A stretch of DNA of 64,000 bases from Gnetum montanum. Taxonomy: Eukaryota > Streptophyta > Gnetopsida > Gnetales > Gnetaceae. Below are positions 48,690 to 61,165 of this stretch, one piece after another (position 1 is the first letter of the stretch; each line of letters starts with the position of its first letter). Under the pieces are notes generated by a model that was given only the letters and a program-made list of their open reading frames with translations, made no database searches and was not told the DNA's origin. A program made the translations under genes and the position numbers. The DNA lies in the NCBI GenBank assembly GCA_015680685.1, contig MNCI01003613.1, forward strand, positions 159,349 through 223,348, given 5' to 3'.

Positions 48690-49441
48690 CCTGATTATGA
48701 TATCATTTGCCCACCGTGAAGCACTAGTGTAGATGTTGACCTCCATTCTTGTCATGGAGGACATCCCAATAGATGAGCATTCTATCCATGTTATGATGTT
48801 GCCTCTTGCTTCGCATTTTGTGATGAGGTGATTAAGGTCAACCTTGAAAAGGGTGAGGTCATAATAGCTCCAATGTTCATCATTATATGAGTTAGGCAAT
48901 GCAAGATTTGGGGTGGTGCATGTCGATGATAGGGTAGCAACAAACGTTATCTAATACATTATCATTGATAAGTTAGGTCTTGCAGACCAAATCAAGCCAA
49001 CAAAAACCATGTGCCTAAAGTCCTTTAGTGGGTCACACATCATTGTCAAGGGTACTATGACAATAGCCTTCATGGTAGGGGAGTAATTCCCCATCACTAC
49101 CAAATTCATAGTTATAGAGGAGATGCTAGGATTTAGCCCAATATTAGGTAGGCCTTGGCTAGCCTAGCTACAAGCTATCTCCTTCCCCATTCATTAGGAA
49201 ATCCACCTTCCATATGAAGGTGGTGAAGTTATAATTCATGGTGATAATGCAACCCCTATGGCCATTAACAACATAGACATGGAGCAAGGATTAAAGGTAG
49301 AATTTCCTGATGACACGTTTGTAGCAAAGGATGAGGATGAAGCATGTGAGGCAAACCCACTTGAAAGGACAGAAGAGGATGATGGCTTATCCGAGGATGC
49401 CCTATGGGCAGAATTTCCCTTCAATGTAGTAAGTGAAGGAT
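48690..49441 (+). pseudogene. Ty3/gypsy protease relic, element 2
   Basis: Reading: HVDDRVATNVI near the active-site region (the D-x-G-S triad is not intact), FSGSHIIVKGTMTIAFMVGE, FIVIEEMLGFSPILGRPWL, then IHLPYEGGEVIIHGDNATP and an acidic tail (49258-49441, an open stretch). The GRPWL block and the tail order fit gypsy protease. The coding sense ends at the TAG at 49441; RT resumes only at 55958. Confidence 0.7.
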
Positions 49442-49804
49442 AGGGAGACTACTAAATAGTGCCCTCTAGGCCCTACGCACCCTTTAATCCACATTGGGTT
49501 AGGAAGAAACTATGCAACTAAGGCACTCCCTTGGTCCAAAAGTGTGCTAGGAACTCACCCACTATTCACCTCCCCACACCCTATTTCCTGCTCCACATGT
49601 ATGTCACATTAGCACTATAACATATTGTTTGCATTTAGTTTAATTGCTCAGTTTACCATTCACATAGACTATGCATTTGATATCTTAGTTTACATTTGTG
49701 CTATTGTTGCTTTAATACATTTGCTTTCATCCATAAAAACATCAAAATGCATAAAAATCATAAAACTAAAATTACAAAAAAGAAAAAGAAAAACACAAGG
49801 TAGT

Positions 49805-50015
49805 AGTATACATGACCCGCCATGGCCTTAAACTAGCAACACATGGCCTAGAATGGCCTTAAAATATCAATACCTGTGGCCTGAAATGGGCTTAAACTAT
49901 CCCCATTAATCATACCAACGCAGCCCAAAATGGCCTTAGACCAGCATCGTGGCCTAAATGGCCTTAAACTAGCACCAACCCTCTTGCTATGGCCTTAAAC
50001 TAGCATGGGTCTCGC
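49805..50015. repeat. GGCCTTAAACTAGCA repeat array (first)
   Basis: About six degenerate copies of ATGGCCTTAAACTAGCA with 15-30 bp between. The same word recurs at 55740-55790 and, modified, at 59447-59890. Confidence 0.75.
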
Positions 50016-50269
50016 AATGGCCTAGTTACGCTATTGTCACATAATACTAAGTTAGCATATTAATTCATTACATTATAAGCATAGCAGGCGCATAGCAAAT
50101 AAAACATAAAAAAAAAAAAATTTACACATTACACATGGTGAATAAATGCATTAGATATCATATTGATATTAGTACATAGCATGAGCAGCATCATGTGCCA
50201 AAAAATACAACAAAAATAGCAAAAAATGCCCTGAAATAGGGGTATATCTGGACATGCTTAACTGGAGGT

Positions 50270-53200
50270 GTTAGGTGGGGGTAGAGGTTCTTCATCCTCC
50301 ACCACATCACTAGGGCCTATAGCATCTCCTAGTACCTATAGCGTAACCATAACAAATAGGCACCATTAGTGATCAACATATACTATACAAACTAACAAAA
50401 AACATGCAAAAAGTATATATATATATATATAAAACTAACTTGAGAGGGTCTTGCATCAGTATCTTCTGGAGGAAAATTTTCAAGGCCAACCTCCAAGCAC
50501 TAAAGGATCTTGATCTTAGAAAGCTGTGTCTAGTCCTCTTGGCCAAAGTTAATCCCCACAAGGGTCTTGCCTTTGTCCAAGGAGGTGCATGTGGGCAGCT
50601 CCATTGAGAAAGTAGTAGAAGAAGCCTCTCCTGAAGGGGTGATAATCTCCCTCTTAGGAGAGCCACTCACCACCATATATTGTGTGAACAACTCATACGC
50701 TTTCCTTTCATTGGTTGCCTCAAGGAACATCTTGAGGTGGTAGTGTTTGGTAGACTCCTCTTTATACCATCATACATATGCATTACACTCACACTTATAT
50801 TGGTGCTTATTATTCTTTTAAGTTTACCAGTAGACCTTTGTGTTGTAAATTTTTCAATCTTGATTCTTCTAGGCAAGAAAATCCATCTGTAGCTGCTACT
50901 CAACCAGCTCTCATGTGATCTCATTCTTGCCTTTGAGTGCTATCTAGTATTGGAAGTACTTTGTCTCAGAGGTATGCTAGGTGCTATCTCCCTAAGATCT
51001 AGCCACCAAGAAATCATATCTACATTGAAGATTGTTGATCTTCATATCTTGGCTAGCCACTTTCTCTTGCAACTAGTGCATGCATTTCCACAGGTGCTTA
51101 TTTGAGCACTTGCAGACCCATAATGCCTTCTCATAGGAAAGTGCATACTTGTTTGATGCTTCATACATGCAATAAGATACTTGATTGACCTCAAGAGGAC
51201 AATTAGGGAGGGCATCCACCTTAGCCACCTTGCTCAGATCCCACCAAAGCTTAGGACCTGTAGGCATAAAACAAGCAATTAATCTTAGCCAACAACTAAG
51301 CATGCAAGCTATAGAGCAACATAGCAAAATAATATCACACATACCGAGCTTGGGATCTACTTGCTACAAGCTGTCCACCATGTCCTCAACAATGCCTTCC
51401 ATGAAGGTAAATTTATTGGACATGTCTACCCACAGCTCCATGTGGTAGGTAGACATGGGACTGTCAACAAAAACATTTGATGCTGTAACAAAATGATGTA
51501 ATTAACATATAACCAAATAGCTAAAGATTCTGGAGTAAGAAGGCACTAACAGATGACAATAGATAGTTACCTAGCAAGTCCTCAAGTGTGAGTCCAAGGG
51601 GTTGACCCAACTGCACATAATCAAATAAGCTATCAAAATCACCCCCATTGGGGTGGAGTAGCCCCTCTTACTATCAAAGGGTCTTTGCTACCTTAGGTAA
51701 CTCATCTTCATGAGCCTCTCCTCAGCCTGAGGAGGTGCTTCTTCTGCTATCACCTTGGCCATTGCTCCTATATTCCTCTCTATTGTCTCTGTAATTAACA
51801 CATATACATACATAGCACGTTAGTACACGTATGCATGTCACTAGCTAATTAACAAAATAACATAAAAATAATAATGTAAAAATATAAACATACATTAATA
51901 TAATATATGCATCTAACAATTTACAAATACTAATTTGCAACCTCTGTGTGCAAGCTTTAAAGCCTACTACGAATTTTCTTGCTACTTGGCCTCTTGACCT
52001 CAAGGGCAGCCTCCCTTGTAGGAGATGACCTCTTAATCTTGGCTTTAGATAGTTCCACCATCTTTGTAATATAGCAATCTACCTTAGTCATGTCCCTAGT
52101 GCCAACTGGGGGGCCCTTGCCTACACTATTACATGAGTAATGTGACCGCCTCATGGGATCCTTAGTTGTTATAGATAACGACTCATCAATTCCTTTTAGA
52201 GGGTCTTGTGCATGTGTAGTAGTGAACATGTGCTTAATCCATGGATTAGAGAGCTACCCATGATCTTACACAACCCATCACCTACCATCACACATAACTA
52301 AGAGCTCCACAAACCTTTATAGGTATTTTGCAAGGAATGCGAAGTGGACGTGGGACCTCTCTTAAAGTTTAAACTACCACCTATAGATCTTTGCATGTAA
52401 ACCAATGGTAATGTAGGGAGCCTAGTTGAACCTCGTACACTCCACCCATGCCTACTCCACCTCAAGGATCTTTCCTTGGAAGTGCAACTTCAGAAAGTTA
52501 TGAGTGTGGAAAAGAGAGTAGAGCTCTTGCACCTCAGGCATAAGCACATCCTTAATCGGTATGCCTTTGTGAGATCGAGTGGCCCCCAACCAGTCCTTGA
52601 TCTCCCCTCTATGGTCCACCTTCCTATTGGCCTTATTAACAATCATTGGGCCATCAATGGAAAGACCAAAGAGGTTGGCAAAAAAGGCCTTGCTGAGGTC
52701 AAGCACTACCATCACACCATGCATCCAGGTGACAAACTACCTAATGTTACTGCTAAATGAGTCGATGATGATGACTATTTCAACCCCCGAGATACTCAGG
52801 CTAAGGGCCAAAAATAGGTCCATAAACCCTGCATGCGTGATTTTAGCAGTTAATGCATTTGAGGCCTTATGACATAGCTAGTGTTGTGCACTCTCCACAT
52901 CATCATACTTCATGATGAGGATGGCCTCTGTGCAGCCTATGGTGATCATTGTCACCTCACATGAGGCAACCAATGCTACAAAAAAGGCAAAACAATGTTA
53001 GCATCATGCAAAGGCAAACTAATAGGCATACAAGAGCAACTACATAAGCTAAAACATAGATGCATATGTGGCACAAATGTGCGAGATGAGGGTGGCACTA
53101 CAAGCATCTCCTTGATGTTAAGTGCACCAGGTAGCCCACTCCTCATCCAACCAACCATGGTTCCTACACCACTCATATGCCTTTGGGTACTAGGTAAGAT

Positions 53201-53920
53201 AGGCCTCCAAGTTAGATCCCACCTACTCAATCATCACTACCCAAACATTTGGGTTAGAAGAGAACACCTCTAGGGTAGTGCAAGTTAAGGCTAGAGTGTC
53301 CGCCTCATCATGTAGGGCCTTCTCATCAACTCAGAACTTGGCATTAGTCATGAGCCTTTAGGAATTTGACATGAGTAGGTAGTAGAAAAAGAAAAAAAAT
53401 TGCAAAACTCATAAAAGTATTTATCCTCTAGCATAGTAGACAGTTCTAGATAGGTTCTAGAACAAGGTATGCATCTACAACACAATGAAAAGGATGTTGC
53501 TCTTGTTGTAGCAACCAAACCCTGTCATGTGCCATATCATAGATAGGTGTCAAGCACTCTTAGGACCTCAACCTAAATCACCTGCTCCATCACTGCTAGT
53601 AGTAGGCTCATCTGAGATGAACCTCAAGATGTCCTAGTTAGTCCCAAGTAGCAATGTCTTGGTGATGGTACTAGTAGTCTCTACCACTAGATGTGACCAC
53701 ATGATCACACTGAATTGCTATAACAGAAACTCTAGGAACTCATGAATCCCTACCTGAAACCATACCACTTGATGGATCACTTGCATATCTAGTGTAGGCA
53801 TGTTGGGAACAAGCTCACTTATGTAGCATAGGATTCCCACAAGCTCCTCTACAATCAAGATAGGCTTCAGTAGCACCTTGTAACCACCAAGCAACAAGCA
53901 AAGTGTTAGTATATACACAT
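50270..53920 (-). pseudogene. antisense protein-like region between protease and RT in element 2
   Basis: Opposite strand to gag-pol. Not recognised. From right to left it reads KPILIVEELVGILCYISELV (53770-53890), LVASCEVTMITIG (52930-52970), then the longest clear stretch 52452-52724 with DLSKAFFANLFGLSIDGPMI, NRKVDHRGEIKDWLGATRS and MPEVQELYSLFHTHNFLKLH. Further on are KDPMRRSHYSCNSVGKGPP (52070-52160), GPKLWWDLSKVAKVDALPN (51200-51260) and MFLEATNERKAYELFTQYMV (50670-50730). Splice-like borders separate the stretches (for example GGTTACAAG near 53890). Antisense ORFs are known in some plant Tat-type elements, usually after integrase. Whether this is that ORF in an odd place, a nested element or a captured gene cannot be told here. 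Confidence 0.45.
50410..50432. repeat. AT dinucleotide microsatellite
   Basis: Ten or so TA units inside the antisense region. Confidence 0.9.
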
Positions 53921-54100
53921 AGATGAAAATTTTGACATGAAATTATTAAAATAAGTTAGTAAAAATTAGTAAAATTAATATAAACATAACATACATTATT
54001 AAAATTATTTTAATTTTGGCAATACACTCTAAGGCCCTGTGGGTATAGGATGTCAATTAATCCATTTAACATGCTTATTACTCACTAGGGTACAACATGT

Positions 54101-55650
54101 TTTTATAGGCTTAGTGTTACATTTTGTAGGTTTAGCATTATGCATGGTTTACAAAATATTGGCAAATTTTTTCTAAATCTAGACTATTGCAGTGGAGAGT
54201 GTAGTCGAAAAGTTTCAAGATTTTTTCTAACTCTAGACCTCAGTAGAGAGTGTAGTCTTGAGAGGCTAAAATTTTGACTACCATTGGTGGCGACTACCCT
54301 CTCAACCCTCACGGTAGTGGAGAGCATAGTCTCGACCATGATAGTGGAGAGCATAGTCTCCACACACTACTGCATCACTGCACATAGTGCCCCACCTTGC
54401 CTCCGCTATCACTACCCCCTCAAAAGATGAAAAAGAAAAGAGAAAGAGGGAAGAGGAGAAGAAGCACATGTTGGATTCCAACTATGGCTGTAGTCCTTAC
54501 ACTTGCGTCATTGATCGCTAACCATGGACATAGTCCCTGTAGCTGTACCTCAGAACAACCCTAAAAAACATAAGAAAAGAAAATAAAAAATAATAAAAAT
54601 GCACAATCCCCCTCCTACTGCCATCGAAACCATTGTGGCAACCCTAGTCACCATAGCTGCACCACGGCGTGCTCCTTATGTGAAGCCCTAGGCTCCACAA
54701 CCCTAAGCCTTGCTGCCAAAAAAGAGAAAAAAAGGGAAGAGGGAAAATAATAAGAAGCTCATATGTGCTAGTACATACGCCCCCTTGTAGTCATGCATAG
54801 TGGTGGTTATGATCCTTGTGGCCACGCCATAGGGTATGATGGTGGCTACTGTAGCTATGCTACCACCCCCTCCAATGTGCACTAAATCCTGGCCCCCTAT
54901 AGCATTGAGGATTATGCAAGCCCAAAAAAAAAAATGAAATGAAATGAAAAAAATACAAAACATAGAAACATGTTTGTTGTTGCAAACCCCTATGCTTGTG
55001 CAACGTCCCGTAGCAATAGTCATTCTGATGCTACTATGCTGTAATATGCAACTTATAGCCTCCCCCATGACCCACGTAAAAAACCCCATCATCCAAAAAT
55101 AAAAACACCAACCAAAAATCCTCCCCACAATCATGCATTCCTTCCTTGCAACTTCCATGAATGAAATAACACATGGTGATAGTGATCACTACCTTGGCAG
55201 GATGTAAAGCTAGACTACGCTCTTAAACCCTTCACCAATTGCCAAAAAATGACAATGACAAAAAAACAAAGGGAAGAGCATAGTTGGGGTACTTGGTTGA
55301 CATTGATAGCCTCCTCTCCTCCATGTGTGCTTATCATAGGTAGCCCAGTGCTCATTTCTCCTTGTTCACATTTGCCAATCTTGGGTGTAGGCTTGCACTC
55401 CAATGTGTCATTGTTCCAATTACTCTCTCCACTGGTAGCATGCAATAGCAATGGTAAGACTATACTCCAAATGTTACATTTGATATCAAGAAAATGACAA
55501 CTTACCAATGGTTAAAATGTGCCTATATACCCTCCTGGGATCATTTAATGATCCATCAACCCAAGACTACGCTCCACACTAGACGTCCAATGGATAATGT
55601 AGTTGGGTAAGAGCGTAGTCATCCACACATAGCCAAAATTTTCAACTTTT
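54101..55650 (-). promoter_or_regulatory. TATA-like box and LTR-like words upstream of the antisense region
   Basis: On the minus strand GCCTATAAAAAC lies at 54099-54110, about 190 bases before the first antisense coding-like stretch. Beyond it, 54180-54370 and 55590-55620 carry AGTGGAGAGTGTAGTC, GTGGAGAGCATAGTCTC and AGCGTAGTC words that otherwise mark the element's LTR U3. Promoter function is inferred. Confidence 0.35.
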
Positions 55651-55957
55651 CATTGCCTAGTAAATGCCCAAGCTAATTTCACTTCCCAAGCACAACCAAC
55701 CTTCCCTAAAATGGCACAACTAATGCATCTATGGTCCACTAAGACCTTAAACTAGCATACATGGCCTGCCAAGGCCTAAAATCAGCATGAACATGCTTAC
55801 CTTCCTCAATAACCCAAATACTTAAGCAAATTTCATCACACTACTTTCTCTTCATTTGTGTATATTAACTTGGTTAAGATAGGTGTTGCTTGATGTTTTT
55901 CTATTCATTTTTGCAAGAATATGACATGCCTATATGTAGAAGCAGATCCTCTCACCT
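54371..55957. other. low-information stretch before RT of element 2
   Basis: Purine-rich tracts and GCC/ACC-rich sequence. A 151-residue minus-strand frame at 54703-55158 has no recognisable similarity and low-complexity composition. The second GGCCTTAAACTAGCA array lies at 55740-55790. Confidence 0.4.
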
Positions 55958-57060
55958 TTGGTCCTTGTGAGACCTCATGGTGATATCAAGCAATGCATTG
56001 ACCCACATTACCTAGACCTTGAGCCTACAACCTATACCAAATACATAGCATCTATAGAGGCATCACTAGACTGGCCCAACCACCTAGTTAAGGCTCTCAA
56101 TCTAAAGGCAGGAAATGTCATAGAAGATCCCCTCCTTGAGATCCCTATGGCTACACCTAACGATGAGCTAAAAACATTAAAACTAAGCTTCTCACTAGAA
56201 TCCTAGTATGCCTAAGACATCACTAAGATGCTAAATGATAACATTAAGGAATTTGCATGGTCATACAAGGACATGTTAGGCTTAGATATTTGGCTAGTCT
56301 AGCACAATATCATTCTTAATCCCTGCATTAAACCAATAAAATAGAAAGTGCGCAAGGTTTGACTTGAGGTGGCATTGGAAGTCCATCACAAAATCACCAA
56401 GCTTTATAAAGCTGGTTTCATCCAGGTTGTTGATTATGCAGAATAGGTCTCCAACATCATAGTTGTTCCTAAGAAAAATGGAAGTATACACATTTGCATA
56501 GACTTGTGGGACCTAAACAAGCCACCTATCAAGGATGACTTCCTGTTGCGTAGTATTGATTAACTGATAGATACCATGGTTGGACACACCTTGTTATCCT
56601 TTATGGATGGGTTCTTGGGCTACAACCAGATTAGGATCAACCCTAAACACCAAGTCAGCACAACCATCATGACCCCCTAGGGTACATTTTGCTATACCAT
56701 GATGCCTTTTGAATTGAAGAATGCAAGAGAAACATATCAACATGCAATGAAATATATATTTAGCGATTACATGCTAAGTTTTCTTAATGACTACGTTGAT
56801 GACATTGTCGTCAAGTGCAAAGTGACCCACAAACATGCAAATGATCTAGACTTGTTACTTAAACGTTGCCTAAAATACAATCTTAGGTTGAATCCTAAGA
56901 AGTGTGTTTTTGGCATCAAAATATGATAGATGTTCAGTTTTGTAGTATCCAAAGCAGGCATATGCATAGACCTTGACAAGGTTAAGGCCATAACCAACTT
57001 AGCATCGCTAGCCAACCTTACAGAGCTATGAGAGTTACAAGGTAGGTTGCAATTCATATG
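55958..57060 (+). pseudogene. Ty3/gypsy reverse transcriptase relic, element 2
   Basis: Reading in one frame with stops: KEFAWSYKDMLGLDIWL, KAGFIQVVDYAE, SNIIVVPKKNGSIHICIDL, DLNKPPIKDDFLLRSID, FMDGFLGYNQIRINPKHQ, MMPFELKNARETYQHAM, FLNDYVDDIVVKCK (catalytic YVDD intact, about 56785-56800), LRLNPKKCVFGIK and ELQGRLQFICRFI. This is the full RT block order. The pre-RT stretch from 55958 is open for 82 codons. Confidence 0.88.
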
Positions 57061-57620
57061 TAGGTTTATCACCTAGTTAACCTAGAAGTTATAGCTAATG
57101 TAACATCTACTCAAGATAGGAGCCCACTTCAAGTGGATAGCTCAATTCCAACAAGCATTTAACAACCTTAAGCAAGCACTAGCACAATTTCCTACCATTC
57201 TTCCTCTGTAAGAGATAAACCCTTTTACATCTACCTTGCTACGTTTGACACATCCATCATTTCTTTGATTTTTTAAAAGTGAGATGATGGCACAAAGGTC
57301 CCAATTTACTACTTAAGACATGCCTTAGTAGCCCATGAAGCAAAATAAAATGATGTGGAAAAGCACTACCTTGCCTTAATCTTCTTGCTAAAGAAGTGGA
57401 GGCATTACCTTTTCAATAGTCAAGTTAATATCATTTGCAAAAATAACATACTCCAAGTGATCACAACAAGCATCTATGAAAGTAGTCATATTGTGTCATG
57501 GAAAGAAATAACAGTGGAGTTTGACCTATACTAGATCATGCAAGCCTTAACAAAAGCTCAAGCTATAGCTATATAACTCATGTCTTTACCCATAAACAAT
57601 TAAGTAATCACAGACCTTGA
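57061..57620 (+). pseudogene. RT-RNase H connection and RNase H relic, element 2
   Basis: FKWIAQFQQAFNNLKQAL (57130-57185), then decayed RNase H blocks in shifting frames around HYLALIFLLKKWRHYLF (57365-57415). Catalytic acids are not all visible. Confidence 0.65.
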
Positions 57621-59409
57621 ATTCCCAGATGAGCATGTTAATAGCATTAGCTAAGTGCCTGAAAATTATGAGGCACTCTTGCATTTCAATAGAGCTTTAG
57701 CCTCTCAAGGGGTTAGTGCCACTACAATTATCATGTTTCTCTCTAGAGAGATATGACCCTTCACATATCATTTTTCATTCCCTTGCATTAATAATGTGGT
57801 AGAGTACAAAGGTCTCCTCTAAGGTATCCTTGTAGCACATGACCTAGGGATCCAACACACAGTGATTTGAGGTAACTCATAATTAGTGATCAATCAAGTG
57901 ATAGAGGATTACGCCTACAATCCTCAACATTCACAACCTTATTGTGACCTGGCAAAGCACTTGCTTCAACATTTTGCAATTGTCGATGTCCAACACATCC
58001 CTTAAAATGAAAATTCCATAGTTGATGCAGTAGCAACATTAACCTTAAGCATTGCACTTAACATGTTCCATGCATTGCCCAGCTTAGTGGCAAATTGCAT
58101 TGTGCCTATCACACAAATCACTAATGTTGCATCCATAACTATAGTAAGCACAACCCATGTAGAAGAGTGATACAACGACATCAAGTCATACCTTCTATAT
58201 AGTGAGCCTTTGCAACATTTAACTACCACCCAAAAAGATGCAGTACAAAAATGTTCATGGTAGTACATCATTGTGGATGATAACACATTATGTTGCAGAT
58301 CTTACAATGGCATACTGCTAACGTATGTAAGCAACAACGAAGTGCAAACAATCATTGAACAAGTTCACGAGGGACTATGGAAAGGTCACATAGCACCTAG
58401 GGCAATGGCAGTGAAAATTAGATAGTTAAGCTATTACTAGCCTTACATGGAGCACAATTGCATCTCAAAGGTCAAAACATGTGACATTGGTCAACGACAC
58501 GACAACCTAATGCATGTGCCATTAACTGAACTGCACACAACATAGATCACATGGCCATTGCAACATTGGGGCTTGGACATCATTGGATCCATAATGCCTA
58601 AGTCCTTCACATGGCATAGCTTCTTAATAACTATAACTGAGTATTTTACCAAGTGGGTTGAGGCTATTCCCCTTAGGAAGATAACATCATAACAAGTTTG
58701 CAAATTTGTGCTTGATAAGATAGGGACCCATTTCAACTTACCCATGACCATAGTAACAAATAATGGACCACAATTTAGCAGTGCTAAAACTAAAGCCTTT
58801 TGTGAGCACTTTGGCATTAAACATTCCTTCTCGTTGCTAGAATACGCTTAGGAAAATGGCCAAGCAGAGGCCACTAACAAAGTTATCGTCAACCTTTTGA
58901 AGAAGATGCTAAGGAACAAAAAACAATGATGGCATGAGTAATTAGTCTATACACTCTGGGCCTATCACACAACACACCGAATAGCAATAGGTAAGATGTC
59001 TTACAACCTTGTTTATGGGTCTGAAGTAATTTTGCCCCTTGAATTGTGGGTTCCATCACTCTGGGTGATCCTCTCAAACTTCATTGACAAAACTTAGAAC
59101 AACAAGTGGAGATTCATAGACCTTGACTCAATAGAGGAGGAGTGCATGTAGACATTTGATTACATTTAATGGTATCAAGAAAAGCAACAACAAAAGCACT
59201 ATCATAACTAGCACTAGCACTTGATCAAGAAAGTGGACTTATTTTTCAAGGCTATTCATCAACTCGTAGATAAATTCTTAGCCAACTGGGAAGGGCCATT
59301 CTTGACCACTAAGGCCTACAGCAATGGAGCATTCAAGCTTGCTGATCAAGATGGAAATGAGTTTGCTCATCTAGTGAACCATTTGTACCTAAAGCCATAC
59401 TATGCCTAG
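57621..59409 (+). pseudogene. integrase relic of element 2
   Basis: The core is spread over all three frames between 58240 and 58950 (a heavily shifted HHCC and DDE region; fragments around 58560-58680 and 58720-58880). The C-terminal part 59221-59409 is open for 62 codons: HQLVDKFLANWEGPFLTT, AYSNGAFKLADQDGNEFAH and LVNHLYLKPYYA, the usual end of plant gypsy integrase. 57621-58240 probably holds an additional RNase H/linker remnant. Confidence 0.75.
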
Positions 59410-59446
59410 CATGCCACACATCAATCCAACAAGGTAAGCATTCGTC

Positions 59447-59890
59447 TACTATGACATTAAATTGGCAAAGCATTCATCCACTATGACATTAACCTAGCAT
59501 AGTACATTCACTATGATGTTAAATTAGCACAAAGCTTGTCTGCCACGATGTTAAACTGGAACCCAAACCATTCATTTGCCATGACGTTAAACTAGCACAA
59601 CTCATCCTTGGGTCACAACATTAAACTAGCATAATAGCCTATCCACTACAATGTTAAACTAGCATAACACTTTGCTATGACTATAAACTGGCATAGCATC
59701 CATTCACTATGATGTTAAACTAACATAGCATCTATTTGCTATGATGCTAAATTGGTATATAGTAATCTGCTAGGATAATAACCTAGCACACCATAGTCTG
59801 CCAAGACCTTAAATTAGGTTCATGGTCTACTAAGACCTTAAACTAGTAGAGCTACAGTTTACCAAGACCTTAAACTAGGTTTTTGGTTAG
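59447..59890. repeat. TATGATGTTAAACTAGCATA repeat array
   Basis: About ten degenerate copies with 27-43 bp spacing, changing near 59790 to an AAGACCTTAAACTAG version. Related to the arrays at 49805 and 55740. Confidence 0.8.
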
Positions 59891-59998
59891 TCATGCATAG
59901 TTCTAAAAGCAAGTGAGTGAGAATAACTCTAACTCATTCCCTTCCCCCTCCCACCTTTTCTACATCATGCAGGTGGGGATACTACAATTCTAGAATGT

Positions 59999-60280
59999 AG
60001 CACTTGCAACCAATGTAGCCTTGGGAGTAATTGTAACATCATTGTACCTATGCATTTTGTTGATTTTTCAAGCACTTGCTATTGCTTTGACCTTTAGAGC
60101 ACTTGCAACGTCATTGCCCCCAAGCATTTTGTTGGTTTTTTGAGCACTTACTGTCGCTTTGGCCTTCGGAGCACTTGCAGCATCATCATCCTTAGGCATT
60201 TTTTGGCTTTTTGAACACTTGCAATTGGTGTAGCCTTTGGAGCACTCGTAGCATCATCACCCCTGGCATTTTATTTGCAT
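59999..60280. repeat. minisatellite of 71-72 bp
   Basis: AGCACTTGCARCRTCATYRCCC starts at 60098, 60169 and 60241, with a partial unit from 59999. Each unit contains GGCATTTT and GAGCACTT. Confidence 0.85.
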
Positions 60281-60469
60281 GATATGTTTGGTATTTTTTT
60301 CTTAGCTTCTTTAATTTGTGTTTTTAGGATGAAGCCTAAGGTGATCATGTAAAGATGCATCCCATCGTAGCAACAAGTCACCACATTTTTCTGATGTGCA
60401 TGATTGAACTAGTTAAGCCACTTAAGAGTGCACATCCCTACTAACCCTATTATAGCCTACTATTGATGC

Positions 60470-61165
60470 ATAAATTTTGGACACGTGAACACCTGTGAAA
60501 ACTTGTTTTAGGAGACTATAGCCTAGGGCACCTCCCGTATGGGTACGAAAACCCAGGAATAGTCTCAGCTAGAAAGGGCTATGGGACAAAACAATAATAA
60601 TATTTTTAAGCAAAATAGTGAAAACTTAAATTTAATTTTAAGAAAGTTCTATTATATCCTGGAAAACATAGTAAAATAATTAAAAATCAAAATTAAATAT
60701 TTGTGCAAATTTTGAGTACAATAATCAATATGAAACAAAATTTAAATTAAATTAAAGTTTATCTCATGCTCTGCATTTCTGGTTCCTGATGTGGGTTGTA
60801 CTCAGGATCTCTTGCTCCTGCTGATCAGGAGAGGAGAGACCTCCATTGTCTGCCACCCCATTCATTGCAACAGCCTAGCGCAAGCTATTCTGGGAAGAAC
60901 GAAACCCTCCGTTCGGAAGAGAAACCACCCTTTGTTGATTTTCTATTTGAGAGGGGAAATCCTCCCTCGTGACGTTTTGGTCGTTGCCTGAGAGTGCTGG
61001 TGGTTGCACAAACCCTGTGCCTGCTGTGCATCTCACGCGCTGTCTGTGTCCCAGCTTTGGTGCATTGTTGACACGCTCTGAGCGTCTGCTGTCATCCCCG
61101 GTGTTGAGAGAGAAGGTTAATAGAACGTTTAATGGATTCTATGGAGGCCCTGATCACTGATCCCT
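60470..61165. other. unidentified block with distinct, CpG-richer composition
   Basis: From about 60480 the composition changes; 60780-61160 keeps many CpG sites (for example CACGCGCTGTCTG and GACACGCTCTGAGCGTC) while the surrounding element is CpG-poor. Two short plus-strand frames occur but no domain was recognised. TGCATAA occurs near both edges (60466 and 61192), possibly by chance. It may be a later insertion. Confidence 0.4.

Noticed and set aside
54703-55158. 151-residue minus-strand frame
   Set aside because: Low-complexity, no recognisable family, lies in purine-rich noncoding sequence of the retrotransposon.
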